Notes under the pieces: generated by a model
The model's database searches: none
What the model was told of the DNA's origin: nothing
The model's input: only the letters and a program-made list of their open reading frames with translations
Source: an uncultured Leucobacter sp.
GTDB lineage: Bacteria > Actinomycetota > Actinomycetes > Actinomycetales > Microbacteriaceae
Reading direction: 5' to 3'
DNA length: 13,299 nt
Assembly (NCBI GenBank): GCA_945952575.1
Contig: CAMFIY010000041.1
Span: 1 to 13,299, forward strand
Shown: positions 1 to 7,696 of the stretch, piece after piece
Layout of the letters: the number at the start of each line of letters is the position of its first letter
Position numbering within the stretch: position 1 is the stretch's first letter
Program-made: the position numbers and the translations under genes

Positions 1-149
1 AGACCCGCGCCCAGGAGTTCGCACAGGAAACGGTGGTGATCGCAAAAATCATCCTCGAGGAACTCGCGCACCTGAACAACCGGGTGCTGGAGCTGGGCGA
101 GCAGTTGAACGCCTTGGCGGCGCAATCGCAGGGGCGCGCGCATGGCTAA
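1..149 (+). CDS. 3' end of an unidentified gene
   Basis: An open frame enters from the left edge (first full codon at 3) and stops with TAA at 147-149, giving 48 C-terminal residues. The segment is helical and charged with regularly spaced leucines (for example KIILEELAHLNN and RVLELGEQLNAL), so it is probably an amphipathic helix or short coiled coil. I do not recognise the family. Its last 8 bases (ATGGCTAA) overlap the putative start of the next gene. Seven of 48 codons end in A or T (AAA, GAA, GCA, CAA), and GC over positions 1-60 is about 58 %, lower than the genes downstream. It may be foreign DNA. The frame is fairly sure; the function is unknown. Confidence 0.55.
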   Translation, partial: TRAQEFAQETVVIAKIILEELAHLNNRVLELGEQLNALAAQSQGRAHG

Positions 150-1050
150 AGGGGATTTGATCGGACACATGGGCTGCCCGTGCTGCGGCACGCGCGCCGA
201 GGTGCGCGAGGCGATCCTCGCCCGCGAGCTCCTCCTGCTCGGACCGATCGCGCGCACGGATCCCGAACTGCTCGAGCGACTCATCCACCGCGACTTCGAC
301 GAGATCGGCCGCACCGGATACCCGTGGTCGCGCGCGGAGGCCATCAGCAAGCTGCAGACCCTTCCGCGTCAGACCGAACGCGTGGCCTTCGGGCGCGTGA
401 TCGAGCTCGCACCGGGTGTCGCGCACATCCGCTTCCGCACGCATGACGATCGGGGGATCGTGCACCGAGGCGGCATCTGGCTGAACGAGGGCGACGGCTG
501 GCGCGAGCGCTACCACCAGGGGACGCCGGACACGCAGGGCGTCGACGGCGCGGAGGCGCTGCTGGACGGTGAGGACGTCGCCTACGCGATCGACGATGGC
601 AGCGGCCTGCCTGCCGGCCTCTCGTGGGCGCAGCTCGGGCTCGACGAAAGCGGGCAGCCCGGACCGCGCTGCGCGCCGGGCGCCGGCGCTCCCGCATCCG
701 CCGAGGTGCGCGACGCCATCGTGGCGCAGGAGTCCAAACTGCTCGGGCCCGCGGGGCGCTCCGACGCCGAGTGGCTCGAGCGCACGATCCACCCCGACTT
801 CGACGAGATCGGCCGGACCGGGTACTCGTGGACACGGGCCGAGGTGATCAGCAAGCTCCAGACGGTGCCCGACCAGACGAAGCGCGTCGAGTTCGGGCGG
901 GTGGTCGAGCTCGCGCCGGGGGTGGCGCACATCCGCTTCCGAACGCACGACGATCGGGGGATCGTGCACCGCAGCTCGATCTGGATCGACGAGGGCCGCG
1001 GCTGGCGCGAGCGCTACCACCAGGGGACGCCGGACACGCAGACGGGATAG
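142..1050 (+). CDS. Tandem NTF2-like (DUF4440/SnoaL-type) two-domain protein
   Basis: A 302-residue protein with two copies of a small alpha+beta domain of the NTF2-like superfamily, DUF4440 style. Copy 1 is about residues 20-132 and copy 2 about 188-300. They align without gaps over 113 positions with about 88 identities; ELAPGVAHIRFRTHDD and WRERYHQGTPDTQ are shared exactly. A 55-residue linker rich in Asp, Gly, Ala and Pro joins them. DFDEIGRTGY followed by W-[ST]-RAE is the usual DUF4440 core. The family binds small ligands or acts as an accessory domain; no reaction can be assigned. There is no signal peptide or membrane segment. The start is uncertain: ATG at 142 overlaps the upstream gene by 8 bp, and ATG at 169 (residue 10) is an alternative with AAAGGGGA upstream. 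The first 18 residues (DLIGHMGCPCCGTR) carry a CxCC cluster typical of a zinc ribbon, not of this fold. Confidence 0.75.
   Translation: MAKGDLIGHMGCPCCGTRAEVREAILARELLLLGPIARTDPELLERLIHRDFDEIGRTGYPWSRAEAISKLQTLPRQTERVAFGRVIELAPGVAHIRFRTHDDRGIVHRGGIWLNEGDGWRERYHQGTPDTQGVDGAEALLDGEDVAYAIDDGSGLPAGLSWAQLGLDESGQPGPRCAPGAGAPASAEVRDAIVAQESKLLGPAGRSDAEWLERTIHPDFDEIGRTGYSWTRAEVISKLQTVPDQTKRVEFGRVVELAPGVAHIRFRTHDDRGIVHRSSIWIDEGRGWRERYHQGTPDTQTG
199..1041 (+). repeat. Direct in-frame domain duplication (two 339-nt units, 504-nt offset)
   Basis: Units 199-537 and 703-1041 encode the two NTF2-like domains. They match in frame without indels; the encoded peptides share about 88 of 113 residues. The most conserved nucleotide block is around 410-480 versus 914-984, where long runs are identical. 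This points to an internal duplication that is recent or kept alike by gene conversion. Confidence 0.8.
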
Positions 1051-1051
1051 C

Positions 1052-1067
1052 CGCGCCGGAAGGCGCG
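1052..1067. terminator. Hairpin between convergent genes
   Basis: CGCGCC (1052-1057), GGAA loop (1058-1061) and GGCGCG (1062-1067) form a perfect 6-bp stem closed by a GNRA-type tetraloop. It lies between the stop of the tandem NTF2-like gene (1050) and the stop of the convergent flavoprotein gene (1084), so it could serve both strands. No T tract follows on either side, so termination is inferred from position only. Confidence 0.45.
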
Positions 1068-1083
1068 CCCCGAGTCAGGCCTC

Positions 1084-1902
1084 TCAGTCGGCGTCGCTCG
1101 GATCGACCGGGGCGTGGTGATCGTGCCCCGAGATGCCGCGCTTCCAGTAGCCGTGCACATCGACCTGCTCCTTGGGCAGGCCGAGCTCCCGGCGCAGGAA
1201 TCGGCGCAGCGGCACGAGCGCGGACGCCTCGCCGGCCAGGAAGCAGAAGGTGCCCGCATCGATCCGCGCCTCGCGCAGAGCGGCGCCGACGCGCTCGTCC
1301 CGATCCTCGCCCGAGAACCAGCGCAGCTCGCGACCCTCGGCCTCGAACGCGCGCAGGTAGTCGGCGGTTGCGGGGTCGTCGACCGAGAACAGTCCGAGCA
1401 CCGGCGCGGCGGGCGCGATCGTCTCGAGGGCGCCGAGCCAGCGGACGGCGGAGGGCAGCGCGCTCTCGTCGGCCACGAGGATCAGCTCATCGATGTCGGC
1501 GGGCGGCAGGGCGGATCCGCGCGGGCCCATGACGGTGATCGCATCGCCGGGCGCCGCGCTCGCGGCCCAGCGCGCCGCCGGCCCGCCGGATCCCGCGGCA
1601 CCGCCCGCCTCGTCCCCGTGCAAGTAGAAGTCGACGTCCAGTTCGGGATCGGCGCCGTCCGCTCCGGCCCGGAAGGCCAGCGGCGTGTAGTCCCTGGTCA
1701 CGATCGCGCCGGCTCCGCCGCTCCCGTCGGGGAACGCGAGTTTGACGTGATCCGCGGGCCCCGGCGAGGCGAACCCGGTCAGCTCATCGCTGCTCAGCGT
1801 GACCCGCCGCATCCCGGGCGCGACGAGCTCGGTGCGCAGCACCCGCACCTCGCGCCGCACCAGTTCGTGCCGAACGCGCTCGCGCGCGAATCTCCCCGTC
1901 AT
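1084..1902 (-). CDS. Siderophore-interacting protein (FAD-dependent ferric-siderophore reductase family)
   Basis: A 272-residue cytosolic flavoprotein of the SIP/ViuB family, whose members reduce ferric siderophores with NAD(P)H or ferredoxin to release iron. An N-terminal FAD-binding barrel (about residues 15-130) carries RDYTPLAFR at 70-78, the family's R-x-Y-T flavin motif. The NAD(P)H-binding half carries ADESALPSA at 144-152 (family motif GDETALPA), AGEAS at 223-227 and, near the end, GYWKRG at 251-256 (family motif GYWRRG). Length is normal. The tail is His/Asp-rich (HDHHAPVDPSDAD), as in several actinobacterial members. The ATG at 1900-1902 lies 29 bp after the aspC stop with GGCGGGG upstream, so it is probably cotranscribed with aspC. 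No siderophore importer or biosynthesis genes are in the window, so the substrate is unknown. Confidence 0.88.
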   Translation of the reverse strand: MTGRFARERVRHELVRREVRVLRTELVAPGMRRVTLSSDELTGFASPGPADHVKLAFPDGSGGAGAIVTRDYTPLAFRAGADGADPELDVDFYLHGDEAGGAAGSGGPAARWAASAAPGDAITVMGPRGSALPPADIDELILVADESALPSAVRWLGALETIAPAAPVLGLFSVDDPATADYLRAFEAEGRELRWFSGEDRDERVGAALREARIDAGTFCFLAGEASALVPLRRFLRRELGLPKEQVDVHGYWKRGISGHDHHAPVDPSDAD

Positions 1903-1931
1903 CGCTGCCCCGCCGATCCGCCGAGCACCGG

Positions 1932-3134
1932 CTACTCGCCCAGCAGCGCCTGGATGCGGCGCACGCCCTCGAGCAGCGCCTCGTCGCCGAGCGCGTAGCT
2001 GAAGCGCAGGTAGCCGGACGGGCCGAACGCCTCGCCCGGCACGGCAGCGACCTCAGCCTCGCCGAGGATCAGGTCGGCCAGTTCGAGCGAGGTGGTCGGC
2101 GTCGCGCCGCGGATCTCCCGGCCGAGTGCGCCGGTGACGTCGACGTAGGCGTAGAAGGCGCCTTCGGGAGTCGGGCAGTGGAAGCCGGGGACCCGGTTCA
2201 GCTCGTCGACGATCAGCTTGCGGCGGCGGTCGAAGGCGAGACGCATCTCCTCGACGGGCTCCTGCGGGCCGTTCAGCGCGGCCGCGGCGGCGATCTGGGC
2301 GATGTTGTTCACGTTCGAGCAGAGGTGCGACTGCAGGTTCGCGGCGCCCTTGATGATGTCGGCCGGACCGAGCATCCAGCCCAGTCGCCAGCCGGTCATC
2401 GCATAGGTCTTGGCGACGCCGTTGACCAGGATCGCGCGGTCGGTCAGCGCCGGGACGGCTTCCACGATGGAGACGGCCTTCACGCCGTCGTAGACCAGGT
2501 TCTGGTAGATCTCGTCGGCCACGACCCACAGGCCGTGAGACTCGGCCCATTCGCCGATGGCCCGGGTCTCCTCGGGAGAGTAGACGGCTCCCGTCGGGTT
2601 CGACGGCGAGACGAAGAGCAGCACCTTCGTGCGCTCGGTGCGCGCGGCCTCGAGCTGCTCGACGGTCACCTTGTAGCCCTGGTCGGCGCCGGCGAACACC
2701 TCGACCGGCACGCCGTCGGCGAGCTGGATCGCCTCGGGGTACGAGGTCCAGTAGGGGGCGGGCAGGAGCACTTCGTCGCCCGGATCCAGCAGCACCTGGA
2801 ACGCCTGGTAGACGGCCTGCTTGCCGCCGTTGGTCACGACGATCTGCGCGGGGTCGATCGCCCAGCCCGAATCGCGCGCCGCCTTGTCGGCGATGGCGTG
2901 GCGCAGCACCGGAAGGCCGGCGGCCGCGGTGTAGCGGAAGTTCTTAGGGTCGTCGAGCGCGGCGCGCGCGGCGTCGACGATGTGCGCGGGCGTGGCGAAG
3001 TCGGGCTCGCCCGCCGCGTAGCTGACGACCGGGCGGCCCTCGGCCTGGAGGGCCTTGGCCTTCGCATCGACCTTGAGGGTGGCGGACTCGGCGATGGCGC
3101 CGATCTTCTTGGAGAGGCGGGAGATGTTGCTCAC
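1932..3134 (-). CDS. aspC: PLP-dependent class I aminotransferase (aspartate aminotransferase type)
   Basis: A 400-residue fold-type I aminotransferase of the Igamma aspartate aminotransferase group, expected to interconvert aspartate and 2-oxoglutarate with oxaloacetate and glutamate. Visible marks: substrate-loop YAAGEPDF at 39-46, NGGKQA at 102-107 near the phosphate site, SPSNPTG at 176-182 with the cofactor-contacting Asn, ADEIY at 206-210 with the Asp that bonds the pyridine nitrogen, the Schiff-base lysine K242 in NGVAKTYAMTGWRLG, and R377 in LRFSYA, which binds the substrate carboxylate. Length is normal. The start is GTG at 3132-3134. Six bases upstream is TAGACT, so the mRNA is probably leaderless. 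A related aminotransferase specificity (alanine or an aromatic acid) cannot be excluded from sequence alone. Confidence 0.9.
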   Translation of the reverse strand: MSNISRLSKKIGAIAESATLKVDAKAKALQAEGRPVVSYAAGEPDFATPAHIVDAARAALDDPKNFRYTAAAGLPVLRHAIADKAARDSGWAIDPAQIVVTNGGKQAVYQAFQVLLDPGDEVLLPAPYWTSYPEAIQLADGVPVEVFAGADQGYKVTVEQLEAARTERTKVLLFVSPSNPTGAVYSPEETRAIGEWAESHGLWVVADEIYQNLVYDGVKAVSIVEAVPALTDRAILVNGVAKTYAMTGWRLGWMLGPADIIKGAANLQSHLCSNVNNIAQIAAAAALNGPQEPVEEMRLAFDRRRKLIVDELNRVPGFHCPTPEGAFYAYVDVTGALGREIRGATPTTSLELADLILGEAEVAAVPGEAFGPSGYLRFSYALGDEALLEGVRRIQALLGE

Positions 3135-3140
3135 ACCACA

Positions 3141-3146
3141 AGTCTA
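3141..3146 (-). promoter_or_regulatory. -10 element of aspC (leaderless-type)
   Basis: On the minus strand TAGACT lies 6 nt before the GTG start of aspC, with no Shine-Dalgarno sequence between. Transcription would start at or next to the start codon. I see no convincing -35 hexamer. The same TAGACT hexamer precedes glcB. Confidence 0.6.
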
Positions 3147-3174
3147 GAGGCGAGCGGATGCTCCGCGGGAGGTG

Positions 3175-3207
3175 GGGTCCGCCGGCCGCTCGGCCGTGGC
3201 GGAACCC
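3175..3207 (-). terminator. GC-rich hairpin downstream of glcB
   Basis: TCCGCCGGCC (3178-3187) pairs with GGCC (3192-3195) and GGCGGA (3198-3203), with loop GCTC and a 2-nt bulge. GGG (3175-3177) and CCC (3205-3207) extend the stem across a one-base bulge. It lies about 70 bp past the glcB stop and just upstream of the aspC promoter, a sensible place to end glcB transcription. There is no U tract, so the role is inferred. A weaker GCCGG/CCGGC hairpin is at 3229-3244. Confidence 0.5.
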
Positions 3208-3273
3208 GGTGCCTGGCTTGCCGCTCCCGCCGGTGGTTGCCGGCCTGATGGCGCGGGATCGCGGCCGTCGCCC

Positions 3274-5463
3274 TCAGCCCTCGGACTTCTTGACCCGTCG
3301 CAGCGCGTGCAGCAGCGGCTCCGTGTAGCCGCTCGGCTGCGCGGCGCCCTCGACGATCAGGCGTCGCGCAGCGGTGAAGGCGAGACTCGGCGCTCCTCCC
3401 GGGTACAGCGCCTCATAGGCGGCGTCTCCGGCGTTCTGCCGATCCACCACCGACGACAACCGTGCAAGGCTCTCGTCGACCTGCGCCTCGGAGATGACGC
3501 CGTGCGCGAGCCAGTTCGCGAGCAGCTGCGCCGAGATGCGCAGCGTGGCGCGGTCCTCCATGAGCGCGATGTCGTGGATGTCCGGCACCTTCGAGCAGCC
3601 GACGCCCTGGTCGATCCAGCGCACCACGTAGCCCAGGATCGACTGCACGTTGTTGTCGAGCTCGATGGCGACGACCTCGGAAGTCAGCTCGCCGGGGGCG
3701 GCGAGCGGGATGCGGAGCAGCGTGTCGAGGCTGTCGCCCGGCAGCGGCGGCAGCTCGCGTCGCGCCGCGAAGGCGTCGACCCGGTGGTAGTGCAGCGCGT
3801 GCAGGGTCGCGGCGGTCGGCGAGGGGACCCACGCCGTCGAGGCGCCCGAGCGCGGGTGGCCGATCTTCTGCTCGAGCATGTCGTGCATGAGATCCGGCAT
3901 CGCCCACATGCCCTTGCCGATCTGGGCGTGCCCGTCGAGGCCGGCGGCCACGCCGATGGCGACGTTGCGCGCCTCGTAGACGCCGAGCCACGGCTCCGTG
4001 CGGATCCCGGCCTTCGGCCGCATCGGGCCGGCCTGCAGGGAGGTGTGGATCTCGTCGCCGGTGCGGTCGAGGAAGCCGGTGTTGATGAACACGACCCGGT
4101 CGGCGGCGGCCTCGATGCAGGCGCCGAGGTTCGCCGAGGTGCGCCGCTCCTCGTCCATGATGCCGATCTTGACGGTGCGCTCCGGCAGCCCGTAGAGCTG
4201 CTCGACCCGGGCGAAGAGCTCGCAGGCGAAGGCGACCTCGTCGGGGCCGTGCATCTTGGGCTTCACGATGTAGACGCTGCCGGTGCGCGAGTTGGAGAGG
4301 GCTCGGGATCCCGCGGCATCGCCGGTGCGGGATCGGGCGACGTCGGCGAGCGATCCGAGGACGGTCATGACGGCGTCGAGGATGCCCTCGGGGATCTCCG
4401 ACCCGTCGCGATCGAGCACGGCGTCGGTGCGCATGAGGTGCCCGACGTGGCGGACGAAGAGCACCGAGCGCCCGGGCAGCACCAGGCGCTCGCCGTCGGG
4501 CGCGGTGTACTCGCGATCCGGGTGCATCGAGCGGGTGAAGCTGCTGCCGTTCTTCACGACCTGCTCCGACAGCGTGCCGTCCATCAGGCCCCGCCAGTTG
4601 CGGTAGCCGAGCGCCTTGTCGTCGGCGTCGACGGCGGCCACGGAATCCTCGAGGTCCATGATCGTGGTCGGTGCCGATTCGATCACCAGATCCTGCACGT
4701 GCGCGGCGTCGCCGGAGCCGATGGCCCCGCTCGGGTCGATCACGATCTCGACGTGCAGGCCGTTGTGGCGCAGCAGCACCCGGCTCGGGTCGGCGGGCTC
4801 GCCGCGGTAGCCGGCGAAGGCCGCGGGATCGGCGAGCGGCACGGCGCCCGACGCCCGCGTCGAGACGAGCAACCGCCCCTCCGAGATCGCGTAGCCGGTC
4901 GCGTCGGCGTGCGAGCCGGAGGCGAGCGGCGCGATGCGGTCGAGCAGGGCGCGGCCGTAGGCGATCACCGCGGCGGCGCGCGCCGGGTTGAACTCGTCTC
5001 CCGGGGCGAGCTCGCCGCTGCGATCGATCGCGTCCGTGCCGTAGAGCGCGTCGTAGAGCGAGCCCCAGCGCGCGTTCACGGCGTTGAGCGCGAAGCGGGC
5101 GTTCAGCAGGGGGACGACGAGCTGCGGGCCGGCGAGCTCGGCGAGCTCGGGGTCCACGTCGGCGGTGGAGACGGAGAAGGGTGCAGGCTCGGGGCGGAGG
5201 TAGCCGATCTCCTCGAGGAATGCGCGGTAGCCGGCGGGATCCGGCACGCCGGGATTCTCGCGGTGCCACTCGTCGAGGCGGGCCTGCAGGCGGTCCCGCT
5301 CCGCGAGCAGGGCCGCGTTCTTCGGGGCGAGGTCGTGCACGATCCCGCTGACACCGGCCCAGAACGCGTCGAGGTCGAGGCCGTGCGCGGCGGCGGTGGA
5401 TTCGGCGAAGTCGACGAGGGGCTGCGCGACCTGCAGATCGGCGCGACGGAGGTACGGGCTCAT
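3274..5463 (-). CDS. glcB: Malate synthase G
   Basis: A 729-residue cytosolic enzyme condensing glyoxylate with acetyl-CoA to malate. Length matches the monomeric G isoform (about 720-740), not the shorter A isoform. Opening blocks FWAGVSGIVHDLAPKN and ERDRLQARLDEWHREN are typical. Active-site marks: R338 in LFVRHVGHLMRTD, E438 in IMDEERRT and D466 in TGFLDRTGDE (Mg ligands by family alignment), GIRTEPWLG at 486-494, and the catalytic base D631 in VPDIHDIALMEDRATLRIS, with the oxidation-prone Cys C623 nearby. I chose ATG at 5461-5463 over the in-frame GTG at 5479-5481: the GTG start would put the -10 TAGACT inside the gene, whereas ATG lies 7 nt after it. No isocitrate lyase is nearby. The divergent IclR gene is the likely regulator. 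Confidence 0.95.
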   Translation of the reverse strand: MSPYLRRADLQVAQPLVDFAESTAAAHGLDLDAFWAGVSGIVHDLAPKNAALLAERDRLQARLDEWHRENPGVPDPAGYRAFLEEIGYLRPEPAPFSVSTADVDPELAELAGPQLVVPLLNARFALNAVNARWGSLYDALYGTDAIDRSGELAPGDEFNPARAAAVIAYGRALLDRIAPLASGSHADATGYAISEGRLLVSTRASGAVPLADPAAFAGYRGEPADPSRVLLRHNGLHVEIVIDPSGAIGSGDAAHVQDLVIESAPTTIMDLEDSVAAVDADDKALGYRNWRGLMDGTLSEQVVKNGSSFTRSMHPDREYTAPDGERLVLPGRSVLFVRHVGHLMRTDAVLDRDGSEIPEGILDAVMTVLGSLADVARSRTGDAAGSRALSNSRTGSVYIVKPKMHGPDEVAFACELFARVEQLYGLPERTVKIGIMDEERRTSANLGACIEAAADRVVFINTGFLDRTGDEIHTSLQAGPMRPKAGIRTEPWLGVYEARNVAIGVAAGLDGHAQIGKGMWAMPDLMHDMLEQKIGHPRSGASTAWVPSPTAATLHALHYHRVDAFAARRELPPLPGDSLDTLLRIPLAAPGELTSEVVAIELDNNVQSILGYVVRWIDQGVGCSKVPDIHDIALMEDRATLRISAQLLANWLAHGVISEAQVDESLARLSSVVDRQNAGDAAYEALYPGGAPSLAFTAARRLIVEGAAQPSGYTEPLLHALRRVKKSEG

Positions 5464-5470
5464 GGGGGAG

Positions 5471-5476
5471 AGTCTA
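5471..5476 (-). promoter_or_regulatory. -10 element of glcB (leaderless-type)
   Basis: Minus-strand TAGACT ends 7 nt before the glcB ATG and no ribosome binding site fits between. The -35 region would fall at about 5494-5499, inside one arm of the inverted repeat at 5492-5513. A protein bound there would compete with RNA polymerase. The -35 match itself (TTCTGC) is weak. Confidence 0.6.
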
Positions 5477-5503
5477 GACACGGATCCCGCTATGCAGAAT
5501 AAT
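5475..5503 (+). promoter_or_regulatory. Promoter of the iclR-family gene
   Basis: TAGACA (5475-5480) resembles a -35, followed by a 17-bp spacer and AATAAT (5498-5503) as -10, placing the transcription start near or at the ATG at 5515. The -35 overlaps the opposite-strand glcB -10 (5471-5476), so the two promoters are interleaved. The AT-rich stretch stands out strongly from the surrounding GC-rich DNA. Confidence 0.5.
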
Positions 5504-5513
5504 GATTCTGCAT
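5492..5513. promoter_or_regulatory. Palindromic operator candidate in the glcB/iclR promoter region
   Basis: ATGCAGAAT (5492-5500) and ATTCTGCAT (5505-5513) are perfect 9-bp inverted copies separated by AATG. The site covers the -10 and start region of iclR and the -35 region of glcB. Position, symmetry and the adjacent IclR-family gene make it the best candidate for that regulator's binding site, giving autoregulation plus control of glcB. Binding itself is inference. Confidence 0.65.
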
Positions 5514-5514
5514 T

Positions 5515-6338
5515 ATGAAATCCTCACAGCGAATCGGGACCCGCGACGAATCGAGTGCGGCGCGGGCGAATCCGAACGGCGGCCGCGGCGGCGACCGGGG
5601 CACCGTGCAATCGGTCGAGCGGGCGTTCGAGCTGCTCGAGATACTGGCCGACGCCGACGGGCCCCTGCCGCTGGTCGAGATCGCGGAGTCGAGCGGCCTC
5701 GCCGCGCCCACCGCGCACCGCCTGCTCAAGACCCTCCTCGCGCTCGGCTACGTGCGGCAGGAGGGGTCCCGCGCCTACGCGCTCGGGCCGGCGCTCATGC
5801 ACCTGGGCCAACGGGCGGCGCCGCAGCTCGCGGCCGTCGCGCAGGGCGTGCTCGTCGAGCTCGAGGAGGCGTCGGAGGAGACGGCGAACCTCGCCGTGCT
5901 CGACGGCGATCTGATCGCCTACGTGGCACAGGTTCCGTCCCGGCACCGCATGCGGATGTTCACGGAGGTCGGCCGTCGAGTGCTCCCCCACGCGGCGGGA
6001 GTGGGCAAGGCGATCCTCTCCACGCTGCCGGATCGACGCGTCGGCGAGCTCGTCGCGCGCACCGGCATGCCGGGCTACACGACCTCGACGATCGTGGACC
6101 CGGAGGCCCTGCTCGCGAACCTCCGCGAATCGCGCCGCCGCGGCTTCGCCATCGACGACAGCGAGCAGGAGGTCGGCGTTCGCTGCATCGCCGTGGCCAT
6201 CCCGGGCTCCCGCCCGCCCGCGGCCGTCTCCATCTCCGGCCCCTCCGCCCGCATCACGGACGAGCGCGGCTCCCAGCTGGTCGAGGCGCTCCAGCGCGCG
6301 GCACGGCGGCTCGCCGACGCCGCGGGTAATCTGGGGGC

Positions 6339-6342
<4 letters not shown>
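5515..6342 (+). CDS. IclR-family transcriptional regulator
   Basis: A 275-residue regulator with both IclR modules. After a 29-residue, probably disordered N-terminus, a winged helix-turn-helix spans about residues 30-95: VQSVERAFELLEIL, then the HTH around LVEIAESSGLAAPTAHRLLKTL. The effector-binding domain (about 105-270) shows the family blocks PHAAGVGKAILSTLP at 158-172 and EVGVRCIAVAI at 219-229. Such regulators bind small carbon metabolites; glyoxylate or a related acid would fit here because the gene is divergent from glcB. The ATG at 5515 follows a -10-like AATAAT with no ribosome binding site, so the mRNA is probably leaderless; GTG at 5604 would remove the N-terminal tail but has no better signal. 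Its TGA overlaps the menE start by 4 bp. Family is near certain; ligand and targets are inferred. Confidence 0.9.
6327..6332 (+). promoter_or_regulatory. Internal -10 element for menE
   Basis: TAATCT lies inside the end of the iclR-family gene, 6 nt before the GTG of menE. This matches the spacing seen before aspC, glcB and the menA-like gene. The GGGGG between could also act as a weak ribosome binding site, so menE may use both coupled and leaderless translation. Confidence 0.4.
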
Positions 6343-7598
<1,256 letters not shown>

Positions 7599-7604
7599 CG
7601 GCGT

Positions 7605-7631
7605 GTCCGGCCGGTCGGAACCGGAGAGGAC
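7605..7631 (+). terminator. Hairpin after menE
   Basis: CCGGT (7611-7615), CGGA loop and ACCGG (7620-7624) form an inner stem. GTCC (7605-7608) and GGAC (7628-7631) add an outer stem across a small internal loop. It starts 7 bp after the menE stop and precedes the next promoter. It lacks a U tract, so termination is a positional inference. Confidence 0.4.
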
Positions 7632-7658
7632 GGCCTCGGTGAAACTCGATGCGGACAC

Positions 7659-7689
7659 TTGACAGCCCGGCCTCCGCCTGCGGTAGGGT
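7659..7689 (+). promoter_or_regulatory. Promoter of the nucleoside hydrolase-ECF operon
   Basis: TTGACA (7659-7664) is a perfect -35 hexamer and TAGGGT (7684-7689) a good actinobacterial -10, with a 19-bp spacer that is longer than the usual 17-18. Transcription would start near 7696, giving a leader of about 185 nt. The menE-operon intergenic region (7599-7880) holds this promoter, the hairpin after menE and the leader RNA; I see no protein gene in it. Confidence 0.6.
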
Positions 7690-7696
7690 GACTGCA

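Noticed and set aside
49..1020. A minus-strand 323-codon frame opposite the tandem NTF2-like gene
   Set aside because: It shows the same internal repeat only because it reads the duplicated DNA backwards. The plus-strand product matches a known domain family; this one does not.
5479..5481. GTG as the glcB start, adding six residues
   Set aside because: It would place the TAGACT -10 element inside the coding region. The ATG at 5461-5463 lies 7 nt after that element and gives the usual family N-terminus.
3172..5502. A 776-codon plus-strand frame opposite glcB
   Set aside because: It mirrors the malate synthase gene, whose active-site motifs are intact on the minus strand, and its own product has the low-complexity Arg/Val/Asp/Gly composition of a shadow frame.
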